Source: Opisthorchis felineus | Taxonomy: Eukaryota > Platyhelminthes > Trematoda > Opisthorchiida > Opisthorchiidae | Assembly: GCA_004794785.1 (NCBI GenBank) | Contig: SJOL01006415.1 | Span: 146,259 to 210,258 of the forward strand | Direction of reading: 5' to 3' | Length of the DNA: 64,000 bases | Part shown: one piece after another, positions 12,071 to 24,168 of the stretch | Position numbering within the stretch: the first letter of the stretch is position 1 | Layout: each line of letters begins with the position of its first letter | Notes under the pieces: model-generated | What the model was told of the DNA's origin: nothing | The model's database searches: none | Seen by the model: the letters and a program-made list of their open reading frames with translations, nothing else | Program-made: the position numbers and the translations under genes

Positions 12071-12730
12071 TCGGCACACTTAACACGCGGCCAAGCCGCT
12101 GCCGTTAAAGTTGTTGGGTATTTTTCGGCGACTGAATTACTTGCCGCACAAAAAACATTTTCTAATTTTCTCTTCACGAATTCGTCGACACCATCCGATA
12201 TCAGTAAATTTTCTGAGTTATTGATTGGTAAATCCCGAAGATGACTCACATCATCTATCCTCACAGCCCTTATTGTAGCCCTTATCGTACACACGATATA
12301 ACTTTTTCACGACAATAATGTTTCAAACTGACAGATATGATTCACGCCTTCGAAATTCGGGTACTAAATTCATCACTTCGGCCTGAGCTAATGCAGCTGC
12401 CGGGATAGATAAAATTCTGCGTCAGTGATTGATGTTCACAAGACTCATGAGTGCCGCATCCTGCAAGGCAGACCACACCAACAACGATCCCGTATCCTTA
12501 CTAACATCTGCGAGATGACATTTTCACACCATTCCGTAGGAGGCGAACAAAAGCCGTAAGGCGTCACAAAAGCAATGAATCGGCATGTGTGGCTCACGAC
12601 AAAGCTGTCCCAACACAAATTTCCTCGTCGAAATCTGCACAAGAGACGGCGTTAGCGCCAGTCCGGCTTTATTTACTGCCACTGTCTCGTTCAGAGTAAG
12701 TGAACGAGCTCTCCATAGAAGTCCCGGACT

Positions 12731-12749
12731 ACACACACACACACACACT
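12731..12749 (+). repeat. (CA)n microsatellite
   Basis: About nine uninterrupted CA units lie within Cav1 intron 15. Confidence 0.9.
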
Positions 12750-13259
12750 GAGAAGCCCAATCTGAACAATCTGGATGGCATGCTCTTATGTGCCATTCAA
12801 GAAGACGTGCACCTTAGCGTAAAGGCACGAGACCATTAGGCGAAGTCAAATAGGAATGTGATACAGGGTCGAATATGAACCGTTATTTTCGTGTTAGGTG
12901 CACATGCTAATAGTATCTCTGTCACCTAGGCATTCCCGGAGCTGTTGATATCGATTGATGTTGTGTGCCGTCAGTTATGGTCAGCTAAATTTTCCTCGGA
13001 GGAAAACCCGGTCAAGTTGTTCGCCAGAAAGAATGGTGTAGGGTTTATTGTGCTTAGATCATGCGACCAAAAGTTTAAGCCGCAACAGCTTTGTCTACGA
13101 ACCTTTGTTAAGGACACAACTCATAAGGCTGAGATTCCATCCTGCCAATGAAGCCAATCTATGCCGAGAATTACTGCACATAGTAAATCTCCTCACATCA
13201 CTATGAGCAAATAAACAGCTCAGCGGAAGAATAATCTCCCAAGGTGAGTGGAACTTCCG

Positions 13260-13560
13260 TTTGAGAAATCGTCACTCGAGGGGCCAGTCAATACGCGAAC
13301 ACGTGAAGTGGTTTCTGTGATTGAAGGATGAGTGGCGCTATGTCCTGCTAACTCAAGGCTAATCACACTGTTGATCATCCACTCATGGCCAAACGGTTAA
13401 GTGTTCAACCACTGGCCGGAAGGTCGCGGGTTCGAAACTTTGATTTTCGTGGTGTGCCTTTTTGATGATTTCCAAACGACTATGAAACCGCTCTAATGCT
13501 TCCCGCCTTTTCAACATAGATTGGCTTCACTGACAGGACGAAATCTCTATTGAGTATTAA
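13260..13560 (+). mobile_element. tRNA-derived SINE with hammerhead relic, copy a
   Basis: Five parts can be seen: a leader shared with copy d (GTCACTCGAGG, GTGGTTTCTGTGA), an A box-like TGGCCAAACGG, a B box-like GGGTTCGAAAC, a decayed hammerhead (TTGATGATTTCC ... ATGAAACC at 13451-13500), and a tail with AACATAGATTGGCTTCACTG and GACGAAATCTCTATTGAG. It is the longest copy in the window and defines the family with copies b to e. Confidence 0.7.
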
Positions 13561-14254
13561 CAAATCGCACATCACCATGAATCATAAGATTCAAATCGCC
13601 ATAAATGGACATTTTCTAGAAAAAACGAATGGTGAAAAATTTTCATCGTATAGGACTTCCTCGATTTCCGGAATTTTGTGTAGTCGACTGAGTAGTTTTA
13701 GGGTGTATGTGGTGTGAGGACAATAATAGGACGAATAACTGGTGGTTTCTGTTCAAACAGCCGGAATTTCTAAGATTTGTTCACCCTAAACCATCAATAA
13801 TATTTTCTTATTGCAGCTTACTGCGACAGAAAACAGTTGAACGCGGACGAAAACATTTGTGGATGACTATGATCGTTTACCTAGATTTAATTGGTATGTA
13901 CTCCGAATATCAACATAGGAATTGTCAATATATTTTTTGTTTTTCAAGCACGGTTTCCAGCTGGATTTTCATTTCAACAATTTCTCTAGTTGAGTGGAAA
14001 ACATGATGGTGCACCTTTTTAAACAAAAAGTGATGTAAACTTAAGATCAGAAGTTACGCCAGCTTGCGGGCTTCAGTTAATTATCCGCCAGAAGAGCTTA
14101 TTCTATTGGAAATGGCCTACGTGACATTGCAGAAAGTAAACCGAAGTTGAATTAAAATCTCAGCCAATCGGCAAGGCACACAGACTGATTTGCTGGGAAG
14201 GCGCGACTTTCCAGTCACGAATCAAGAGGAAACTATATACACACATTTGCTAGT

Positions 14255-14345
14255 TGACCAGGTGGTTGTTGATCTGTTCTATACGCTCGGCAACTGACTT
14301 GCAAACATTTTGAGGAGATTCATTAGCGTCCACCTGGGTGGACAG
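14255..14345 (-). mobile_element. Penelope-like element fragment
   Basis: The plus strand (GACCAGGTGGTTGTTGATCT, then GGCAACTGACTTGCAAAC and GAGGAGATTC) aligns in order with 16662-16740, beside the GIY-YIG remnant of the larger element. Confidence 0.5.
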
Positions 14346-16399
14346 TTCCTCTCTTGGTGCTTGCGCTTATTTTGTTCTTAAAGTTTACCCTCAAGCTTTA
14401 ACGTAAATGGCAACCTCAATGGGAATCTGACTGATCCTGAGCACCAATCAATGAGCGCACGGCAGCCATCAATATTCCAATATAGACATACACAGGCTTC
14501 ACGGCACAGGGAAACCATTTGAGAAAATTGCATGGTTCAACAATTTTGAGCAGAACTCGCATACGAAGTGTAAAGGAATGGTCTGCGCAGGCGGTTGTGT
14601 GAGAAGGTTTTGAGGATAGCAGATATCGGCAACTCTGACTATAGGGTGAACAAACGTCGAACACTTAAATCAGGAAACTTATTCCGTCGATGCTGTGCTA
14701 ACCAAATCTGACCAATTGCATGGCTCGCTCTTCTTCGGTGCTCGAGTGATCAATAGGACACTGCGTTGTGGCTTATATATTGAGAGAAAAATCTGTCGAC
14801 AATTGAAGCAAAGAACCCTGAAAATTGAAGTCTGCGTTTAACAATTGATTGGTTCGTTGGTACGACTCACTGTGACTACAAGTACTGTTAAGGAGGAGTT
14901 GTTGGACGTTCAGAATGCCGAGTGTGCAAAACCATGTCACTTACTGAAGCCAACTTTAAAGAATACTGATCAAATTTGAAGAACTAACAGTCAACATGAC
15001 ACTTAACTAGGACTAGAACGAAGATGTTGCAAAAATGACAAAAGTGCACCTAGTCATCTCAGCTTTAGGTAAACTGAACCTCTCTCAATGGGCAACTAAT
15101 GCATAGATTGGTCCAGTTAGGGTACAGAATTAGTGTGGGACAGGTCCTGTAGCAGCTGCTTAGCTTCATGTGCACACAGGGGAAAAGACTTGTTGAATGA
15201 ATTGAAAAAATCTGTTTTTAACAAGGTGGTTGATGTTACATGTTGTTTGTCTGGCGGTAAAAGGCCGTTCGTTGGACAAACCAGCTTGTGACACTGAAGG
15301 AAGCCGTTTTCAGATAACTATAGGTAACAATCTTGCGAAAGACTAGAGGTTTGGTAGAATTTAAAAGGTGAAGTTCAATTGAAGAGGTATGAACGGAAAG
15401 ACATCTTGGGTTGGACTGAAACAGTAGACCCCCAGCTTTGCGCACACGTACTTTGCTGAATGAGCTACCATGGCCGCTCACTCCCCACCGCGTCCAAACT
15501 CCACAGCTGATTCGCCACAGCACTGCCTAGTGGATTATCACTTGATACCAGTCAGTGCCCGTAGCGATCTCCTTGTGTGAGTTCTCTAATAGGTCGGACG
15601 CTGAGATGGTCCAGATACCCGAGGGGTTTTGGTGTGAATTTTCCGAAACCATAGGACGTGAGCGAGAGGTTGGCAGTTGTCGGGACGCGTCCAGACATGG
15701 AAAAAGTACATGTGCAGCGAACGGCGCGTCACCAATGTCACCATCGGTCCCACACGTTCCGGGTAGGAGGTGCTTTGGCGGAGCATGCCAAACACGGCCT
15801 AGCAGCATGTGACCACCGGAGTGGGTGTGAAGTTGTTCACGGAAGGAACGTCGCCGTTGGCTGTACAGAACGAACGAGTGAACGACCATATTTGGCCCTT
15901 TAGTCATCCCGTACATTTACGCAGAAGCTCTGTATGTTTGTCCTGACAATACAGCCGTGTCCAGGGTTCTTTTCCTTCTTATTGCGTAGACTGGCAGGCT
16001 CAGTTCAGGAGGGTTCTCCAGGCATGTCTTTTTGTTCACGCTACTTGGACTTCACTTTTCAAGATCTACAAACCCACCTCTACCTACCAACAAGGCATCC
16101 TAAAGCAGCCCACATCAAAAAGGACTCTAATGAGTGAAAGAAGCATCACAGCGGGATAGATTGAATTCAAACATTTAGTGTATCTGGTTAGCTATTTACA
16201 TAAACCCAGAACCAAAGTTAGGGTAGGATGACGAAAGGATAGTTTGACAAACAAACACAAACACAGTGAAATCATTAGAACGAACAAAGAACAGATCTGG
16301 TTAGTTAGTATTACTAAGGCTGTAGACACGAGTGAATGCAGATTTTACCAAGGCAAGGCTAGCGACAAATCCTAGCTGTTTACACAAGTTGGATTTGTA

Positions 16400-17950
16400 G
16401 CGTCAAGTCACTTCCACCTCAGTGAAGCGAAAAGAGCATCTGTTGTCCCGGCGGTTTGTGATTTGGAATACCTCTCTCGATTATTTGCATTCACCACAAT
16501 CCGGGAAGTGGCGAGCGATTGTGTTGGACGAAACTTCCTTGGGATTTGTCCGGAAATCCCTGCAGATAACCACCTCTCGGTTTCTCTCACGTACTTGCTA
16601 CTACAAGTGCATTGAAAAAAACTATACAGACGAGGTAACCAAAGAGTCTGGTTTGGTGGTAATTGATCAGGTGGCTGTTGATCTGTTCGCCGAGCTTGGT
16701 AACTGATTTGCAAATGTTTCGTCACCATTCGAGGAGACATCTTCAGTGCGCTGTTGGGTGGGTTTGTCTACGTTGGTTTCCGTTAGCATGCACCGTGTTT
16801 TGATTGATCCTCTTGTGAGAGTTTGACTGAATCGACTCCGCACTCCTCCATCATTTTGCTAACCCTTGAACGGTAACGTGAAGAAAACCGTTTATGGACA
16901 TCTCGTTTTTCTTTCTGTTCCATAGTTTTTTCGTATTTTCTGGTGGGATACCAGTTATTCTGCAGTACATCTGATACGTTTTCAAGGTCTCTCATCATCA
17001 GAGCAGAGGTTTCTCCCTCTGGTAGAGATATCATGTACCAAAGTTCGCTCATACTTCATTGGACAAAAGGTTCTACAGTTAAGATATTTTTCTGTCCAGG
17101 ATGGCCTATGGAATGCAGACCTGATGAGTTACTCATCTTTGTTTCTTAACATCTGGACTTCTAAGTGGAAACACCCTGCTTCTCTATTTGCAACCGTGAT
17201 CCTATGTTTGTGTGCGGATGATTCAAACATTTCATCATCCGTTGTGCATGCAAATTGTCGTCCAAAACAGCGATCGTACCATCATTACAACAAGCATAGA
17301 CGTGCACTTTCTGTATGCACTCACGTGATTCTGTATTTTCCGGATGGTCCATGAGATATCAGCTACAAATGGTACAAACAGGCTTCCCACCGCCACGTCA
17401 TCGAATTATCAGTAGAGATTCGTGTTAAGTCAGAACTGCACATCTTTATCACGTAATAGAAGTGAGAATCAGAGATGAGTGGGGATATTGAGTTAAGTGG
17501 CGTGTGTGTAAACTATGTCCATTGTCTTCAAAAGAGGGACGTTTGTAAGAAAGGAGCACACATCATATGATACCGAATCTCTCTGAGAGACATTAGGATT
17601 TCGATTCATAAGAATGAACCCAAAAGAATTCTTCAACCTGTGTAAACAGTGTTCTTCTGATTGGTCCAGTGAGTTTGGATAGCCACCGAGCCAGGTTTTG
17701 ACGTGGCGCTCGAATCCTAGAAAGTGTCGGTCGCAGTAGAATACCGTGTTTGTGAAATTTGAGAAGCCCATAAATTCTAGAAAGCCACGATCCATGAAGT
17801 GTGGATTGAGCAAGCGTAGTTTTATCCATCAAACCAAACAAAACCATACCACAAAAGTTCCTGTCTACCTCAGCGTAAAGCAAACGGTGCAATACCTCTG
17901 TGGGCTTAGCGGTAGTCCGGTTAGACTCATCTGGAAAGAACACCTAACAG
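16400..17950 (-). mobile_element. Penelope-like retroelement relic (RT and GIY-YIG endonuclease)
   Basis: Minus-strand frames appear in the expected order. At about 17.80-17.70 kb is SRIYGLLKFHKHGILLRP with PRQNLARWLSKLTGPIRRT, the RT finger motif (YGLPKIHK...LRP). At about 17.62-17.53 kb, in another frame, is SYDVCSFLTNVPLLKTMDIV, the first catalytic aspartate motif (SFDVxSLFTNVP). At about 17.22 kb is LNHPHTNIGSRLQIEKQG, and at about 16.96 kb VLQNNWYPTRKYEK, which are thumb-side motifs. At about 16.63-16.54 kb is CTCSSKYVRETERWLS, a GIY-YIG remnant (CxCxxxYVGRTERxL). Frameshifts and stops break the ORF, so it is dead. It runs in the same direction as Cav1. Confidence 0.8.
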
Positions 17951-18459
17951 AAGAGAAAACTTTAGGTTGATTCTTCGAAGAGTCTTTTGCATTGTGTAGG
18001 GTGCTTTCAGGTGCGATCACATTTCCGAATATACAGCCTCTAACTGATACATCTAGTGATCTCCCTGTTGTATCACAGGAACATTTAAAGAATAAGGCTG
18101 AATCCTGGGGCTTCCAGGAAAAGGGTAGCTAATTTTCTACTGCGTGTCAAACCACTCACATTCTGTCACGAGGTTTTCAGTTCCAACTGACTACCATCCA
18201 CTGACTCAACAACCTACGTGACAGACATCAAAACACTATGATTCACGTTCAATTGTTCACGCCATGCCATTTCACAGTGACGTTGCAGCGGAAATTTTCA
18301 ACATAACGTTGGTCTCCATTCAGAGTCTCCTTATGCAAAGCGTACCAAAGATGGATAACGGTTTAGTCCGATTTTTTCAAGGATTCCATCCACTCAACAA
18401 ATTGATCACAGGGTAAATAGGAAGCTCTAGGAAGCGTCAAAAGCAACGTAGAAACTTAC

Positions 18460-18556
18460 CACGCAGGCAGTGCGGTGTGGACAGAGTTTACCAAACCCAA
18501 GAGGTGGGTTTATTTTACGCAACAGAGTGACGACATCCAGATGTTTGATGCGCCCT
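18460..18556 (-). CDS. cav1: Cav1 exon 15: EF-hand region
   Basis: This exon encodes [20 protein letters not shown], then [12 protein letters not shown], completing the EF-hand-like module after IVS6. [10 protein letters not shown] and FGKLCPHR are diagnostic for Cav1; Cav2 has HYTDMYKMLR and LGKKCPAR instead. The acceptor is CGCAG and the donor GTAAGT. It begins with the last base of the split lysine codon and ends in phase 0. It is too short for an ORF scan and was found by translation. Confidence 0.95.
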
Positions 18557-19831
18557 CTGCGATTGGAAAGGAAAACAAATCAGACGATAGAATCATAAGT
18601 AGTTTTGTAAGCGATATCATTTTACACAAAATTGAGAATAATACCAAACAATGATGCAATCCCTCCACTGTTGGAGATTTCCATATGCTGTAGGCAGAAC
18701 ATCACACTTTTGTAAAAAAAAAACACCAGCGTTCCACTTTCTTGATGCAAAACTCAACTTAGCTACCTGGATTATATACTGTCGTGACGCTACCTAGCCT
18801 GGGAAGCCCACAATACGATTCATCGATCAGGCCAACCTGCGTTCACGAAGCACTATTTAACTAGCATGCCTCTTCCGACAGTCGTTGAGGTAACGTCCAA
18901 GCGCGAAATTGTTTGCACTTTAAACTGGATAATTTAGGTAGTGGTGGTTAGCCATAGTTTCTTGAATGTCAGTGTCCAGGATCCAAAATCCTAAAGCGGT
19001 CATGACCACATATCTTAACGTGTTCCCATAAGAGAAAAAGTGAAAGTTACACCTTTTCCAAGGCGAAATATCCCAGTTCCGTTTAGAGCGTGGCTGGGTG
19101 GGAGAACAAAGAGGTCTCTTAAAAGAAGAAAGATCACCCAAAGAGTATTCAACCGATGCGTCTTCCTCCGAGAAATTCAATGCAAGTGGCTGGACACCCT
19201 GAAGTTGTAGCAGTCATTCCCTTGTTCCCTTAACCAACTTCGCTTAATTTTCTTGGTACATCCGCACTCGCTGGATCACGCGTCACAAACATCCAAATCA
19301 CTGTTTGACATTGTCGCATTTTATTCATTTTTATCTAGGTGCACCTAACTATTGTAATTATCAGCAATCTTGTAAAACATACTTTTTTAGTGCTTGTCAC
19401 CTGATTACTAAGTTCGTTACAACCATAGCACTAACAAGGTGTACATCAACACAGTTTACGAAGTTAGAGGTCTTACAACAAAGCAGAACGTTTTCATCAA
19501 ACGCTTTGATCGATATCCCCAAACCAGATAATTGTCCGATTTCGTAATATGCTGCCTAGCTGCCGTTTTACACGTGAGGACGTGTCGCAGCAAGACACCC
19601 AACAGATATAAAGTAAATTTTTAAAAATGTCCATCTGCGCTGCTGACCAAGAAGACCACATTCATTTGGCACCAATGCAACGGGACGAGCTGAGTTCGGA
19701 TATCTTGATGCATCGGATAGCCCCACCGGCGAACTGAACCGATGGAGCTAAGCTTCGCTGAATAAAAATCTGGATAGAGTAAAAGGACGATTGTGCGCGA
19801 TAATGAATTATACTCACAAGGTTGCGGAAAC

Positions 19832-19880
19832 AGCCAAAGACCGGTTTCACCCTTCTTCGGGCTTAATCAGGTGAGCACAG
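19832..19880 (-). ncRNA. Degenerate hammerhead ribozyme, family 2
   Basis: The minus strand reads CTGATTAAGCCCGAAGAAGG followed by GTGAAACCGGTC. The GAAA strand and minimal stem III are intact, but CTGATGA is CTGATTA and stem I does not pair. Confidence 0.5.
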
Positions 19881-20108
19881 TACCCGGAGTCTCCGTCAAA
19901 GTTATGATCTACTTGAACAAAAAATTGTACGCAGTTGGTGGAATACATCCACTTGCACACTAAGTTGGGTTAAACGGGAGACTCAACTGAATCCCAACTG
20001 AATCTCTTGTGCATGCTACTCTTCAACTGAATGTGCTGCACAAAGGCCAAGTCGTGCTTCATCGTGTACGACATTAGCGATGTTGCAGTGTACTTTCACG
20101 ACGGAATT

Positions 20109-20154
20109 CGCCTACCTAATGAGCTCTAAGCACGGCGAAGCCGGTTACAGACTG
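20109..20154 (+). ncRNA. Degenerate hammerhead ribozyme, family 2
   Basis: GCCTAC is followed by CTAATGA, a stem II remnant, CGAAG, then CCGGTT. The layout matches 53225-53267, with changes in both core strands and in the cleavage triplet (GTT). Confidence 0.45.
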
Positions 20155-23100
20155 TCGGTGAGTTTTAAGCAACCTTACGAGTAATGTGTTGAGCCAGGAA
20201 AACCTTAAGCTGTTGGGTTAGTGTTCTATTGGTCTTTTCGTCATTTATTAAGACATCTCGAGTGAAATAGAAATAACTTGGCCATTTTGAAATCGCACCC
20301 GGATCGGTCGGTTAATCTCAGAAAGCAGGCTGCGGGTAGAGTCTAAATCTACGCTCGAAACAAACTCATTGTCCTGATAGCAAAACTAAACAGACAACCA
20401 CGTTTAGCAAACCCACGTTGTACTTTGTGAAAAACTATTTCTTTGTTTCGAGCGTTCAATCGATGTGGATGGGGAACAAAGCCCAAAACTTCGTTTGTCT
20501 TAGCAGCGATGCAATTGTGTCTACACTTCATGATGAGAAACGGCAAAATAAGCAACCATCGCGATTGATTGATCAGGTGATTCCCCATTGTGATCTCCAC
20601 CCTAAGTATGTGATCTTGACAACTCAGCAGCAACAACGACGACAGATGAAGACCTATATACACGCATTACAATTGAACTGTCATAAGCTCTGCACGCAGT
20701 ACAAAGTTTGAAATAAACAGTATGAACGGTTGGGTGCTGTTACGTATGCACCACTGTCTGCATCGACAGCGAGGTGATGAGAACGGCAGTCACTCAAACG
20801 ACTGCGTCACCAGCTAGTAAATTTAGGACCTGTGGGACTATATGACTCATTTAACAGAAGAGTAAAACAGAATAAGTGGAGTAGTTTTGGTTGGATTAAC
20901 TTTCTCGACATCACAAACACTCAGCGAAATTACAGTCGATGGTAGTCGATTGCCCTCTTTCAAATCAGCGTTTGAGACCGATGTTGGTTTCAAGCTTGCC
21001 GGAGTGAATAGCATTAGGGGGTGAATACTCGGAAGCAAACGCCAGCGGCCATATCTACACATCCAAAAAACATCAATTAGAGTAAGTGATCTACCCCAGA
21101 TTGAATAATCAGTCATGTGCGTCGTTCAACCATAGTGATTGAATGGGCTCACTGTTATCTCACTTGTGACCCGCGTGGCTGCACGCGGCCGAGAAGCAGT
21201 AACGCGACGTGTACGTCGGAACTGGAATTGATCCGTTTTGTACGGATGGTCTTTACTGTGTTGCAATTCGAACCCGAATAGTTGCTCACGATCTCCTAGA
21301 GCTTCATTGCCTCCTTGCACGAAGTGCCATAGTTCTCAAAATAGCCCATAATTGCACGACCAATCTTACCCACCTTCTGTATAAATGCCCCTTAAGTTGG
21401 AATTCAAAATTTGCAGAAAATTAACTCTCCTATCAATGGACTATTCTTGCTAAGACGCCTTCCGTAACAGGATAATAAATGTTTTTACGCCATTGGCCGT
21501 AGGGTTTTCTAATACGCTTATTGTGAATTCCCAGTAGACAAAAAGAGTGGACATTAAACGGAAATCAAAGGAGTATTGTAGAGTTCTTTCATCTCCGTCG
21601 AGAATCGTCAGCAGTGCTGGCTACAAGAGCTGCTGGTAAGCGTTTCCGAGGCGCGACTACCGGTTGTGATTAACTTGCACATGAAGACGATACAACGGCT
21701 AGTAACGGGGCTTATATCATGTGACCTCATGTCAGCTGGCGCTCCAAGCAACGACGTCTGGGATGAACATCTGAACACTTTGTATATAGCGAGTCGTCTG
21801 AGGAGTGGGTTATGAAGTTTAGACTTATTCACAAGTATACAAATCAACCTATGAATCAACGTATGGTGTAGCTCAATGATCTGCTGACCACCATCCTGAT
21901 TTAGATGAGCCAGCATGTAAACCCGTGTCCGGAAGGCTGGTTGTTGGAATCCGTCGTTGGCGACCTGTTTGCGAGCTATGCAGTTGGTTTGAGAAACTTC
22001 CGTTAACATTCCGTCGTCAATGCAATGCTTGTGGGTGTTTCCCCCTCTTGCGTTTCCATTGTGCAGATGAGTAGAGAGTGATTATCTAAGGATGGTCCTG
22101 GTTCTAAAGCTGCTAGTTTGTTCGTTTAAAGGTTACTGTTTCTTTGTACGCTGACTTAATTGTAGTTGCTCGGTCATTTAGGCGCTGTCCTCTTCAGCAG
22201 TTTGCGAACTTTTTTGATTGATTCTTTTAACATCTCTGATGGCCTGTTTTTGGTGCAGAGTGAGGTTTTTGCAAGAACACAAGTACACTCCGTAGTAAAG
22301 CCCAAGGCTGAACTGGAAGTATTGACCTTCCGTTTATTGAAAGGATGTTCCTTGGGTGTTTAAATGACGTCAACGTCGGTATATTTTGCAAATCATCAAT
22401 AGTCCTGCCAACTTTCGGCTATCAATAAATGGCGTGGCGAACCACAGGTGAAGCCAAAGGGCATAGGTGTGACACAAAGCCGCGGCCTAGGTAACTTGAC
22501 TGGTACGGTACCCGTTTGGAGAGCGGGGGGCTTGTGATTCCGATCATCTCGAGGAGTTCTCATTCCAAATCTATACTATATTTTGTTGTGAAAAAAATTC
22601 GGAGCTCTGCGTTCGCCCCTATACTCGCCTCATATGATTAACTGCAGTGAAGACTCCACACAAGTACAAAGCATACTGAAGGGTAGATTCCTATCTTCTT
22701 CCTTGAAGCAGTAAAGGCCAACTGCTCGAACAGTGGGTCGTAAAATTTGTCAAAATCTGTTGATTTCGGTGTTCTTTGAAGAAGCTTCGTCTTATAGTTA
22801 CTTACGGTAGATATACAGATAGTTATCTGAGTTCCTTGGTGCTACCTGATTGAAATTCCTAAAGGTGGGTCAATCAACTGACACAATCAAGACAAACAGT
22901 AGGGTAGTGTTCGCGGCGTTGCGCAAATCAACCGCACTGCTCCCCTTCGTCTGGTCACACGTGCTGATCCCAGTCCCTCCAGGGTACGTTGCTTGCATGA
23001 CGCATCGCATTTCAGATATACGGTGTACGCATGGCCTGCAGGATCGAGGAAATGGACTGCTAATGAGAAATGATGGGAGCGGAACTTGGGTACAGTGCTT

Positions 23101-23444
23101 TGCTGTGGAATAAACATAATCATTCCGCCAGGACAGAAGTAAAAAAATAGATTCAACACACCTCACAATTGTTTTTCATTGCTCTGAGGCTTTGCTAACT
23201 GGAGAACAGCATAGCTTGGCTGCCAGATGTCTTCAGGCTCAGAATGTGCTATGCGTTCCAAGTCATATTCCTTAGTAAATAGGGCCACTGCCAATAAGAG
23301 AGAATATCGTGGTCAGTTATTCACCTGTGCATAGTTTTTGCGTGCGTTGTAGACAGTTCCGAGTGTAATCTGTATTGACACAGACGCTGCTATGTCACGT
23401 AACAAAATTCGTTAGAGTAGAAAATTCAGGCACAGAAAACTCAC

Positions 23445-23572
23445 TTTGCTTCCGGATCGTATTCCGACCAGAGACGAACAAACTCATCCAGGTGGTGAGG
23501 GCCCAGTATTGACCAGTCCCGTGTGAGGTAGTCAAAATTATCCATGATGACAGCAACGAACAAGTTGATGAT
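23445..23572 (-). CDS. cav1: Cav1 exon 14: inner IVS6 and proximal C-terminus
   Basis: This exon encodes [20 protein letters not shown], then [22 protein letters not shown], plus two bases of a lysine codon. It completes IVS6 and starts the cytoplasmic EF-hand region. The sequence is almost identical to vertebrate Cav1. The acceptor is TATCAG and the donor GTGAGT. The next exon supplies the last base of the lysine codon and continues GRIKH. Confidence 0.97.
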
Positions 23573-23799
23573 CTGATATGAGATGTAGAAGAGAAATAGA
23601 GTTGGGATAACCAAATACTGGTTCATTTACAGTGAAAAAACTCCCCGAGGTCAGTGTTTTCCGGGTGCAGAAAACAAAGTATTGCAAGTTGTGCGTAGAA
23701 TTCGATTAGCGCCAATACGGGTGAACAGTTTACTTCATCTTGCGCATGAGAATCACCCGGGAGTTGATTGTCAAGATGTCACCATTCTAAAGAAGGTTA

Positions 23800-23905
23800 C
23801 CTGCGTTTTCGGAAAAGTTTGGTAACAATCGGTAGATTTATTGCTGGGCAACGTTTCGCTTTTGACACAAAAGCTTCGTCAGGCCAAGTGAGTAGGTTAC
23901 GAGGT
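23800..23905 (-). repeat. Dispersed repeat, inverted relative to 27155-27225
   Basis: The minus strand reads CTGACGAAGCTTTTGTGTC, then AAAAGCGAAACGTTGCCC and AGCAATAAATCTACC. The plus strand at 27160 has a diverged version (CTGACAAAGCCTTTATG, AAAACGTTCCTCGGCAATATATCTAC). It resembles terminal sequence often seen near retroelement ends; the family was not fixed. Confidence 0.5.
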
Positions 23906-24149
23906 TGGTCGAGATTTAAGTCGGAAGGTTACCTGCGGTTATACAGACTTTACCTACATCTCAATAGATGTGCTAGGTGACACGATAAGAATAGCAACTC
24001 ACGCTTGTAGAATTTGTCAACGAGCATCGTAACTGGTTGCCAATGCGCGTTTGGGATTCTAGCGACTCTGACTCATGTTTATCACTGATCCAGGTAGGAA
24101 AATATGTTGTCACTGTAGGGTTAAAGAAGCCACCCTTCGGTTTTTCAGC

Positions 24150-24168
24150 GGGGGGGGGGGGGGGAGGG
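24150..24168 (+). repeat. Poly-G tract
   Basis: An almost pure G run of about 16-20 bases lies in intron 13; on the transcribed strand it is a C run. Confidence 0.9.

Larger units (their letters stand above)
19795..20210. repeat. Two hammerhead family 2 copies, head to head
   Basis: A minus-strand copy (about 19930-19795) and a plus-strand copy (about 19982-20205) sit side by side. Shared blocks include GTTCAAGTAGA, TCTTCAACTGAATRTGCTGCACAAAGGCC and the tail AAGCAACCTTACGAGTAATGTGTTG. They match the cluster at 8.3-8.9 kb. Confidence 0.55.
18557..23444 (-). other. Cav1 intron 14
   Basis: This 4888-nt GT-AG intron splits a lysine codon. Hammerhead family 2 repeats occupy about 19.80-20.21 kb. 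Nothing else was recognised, including in the 133-codon minus-strand frame at 22009-21608. Confidence 0.85.

Noticed and set aside
11728..12294. 188-codon minus-strand ORF
   Set aside because: Only an out-of-frame neighbour (12086-11832) shows LINE-tail similarity; the long frame itself has no recognisable domain, no splice context and low-complexity stretches.
15527..15916. Overlapping ORFs on both strands in a GC-richer stretch
   Set aside because: Open frames on both strands are explained by base composition; no domain seen and no clear similarity to the repeats elsewhere in the window.
21608..22009. 133-codon minus-strand ORF
   Set aside because: No recognisable motif; plausible chance frame in intron 14.
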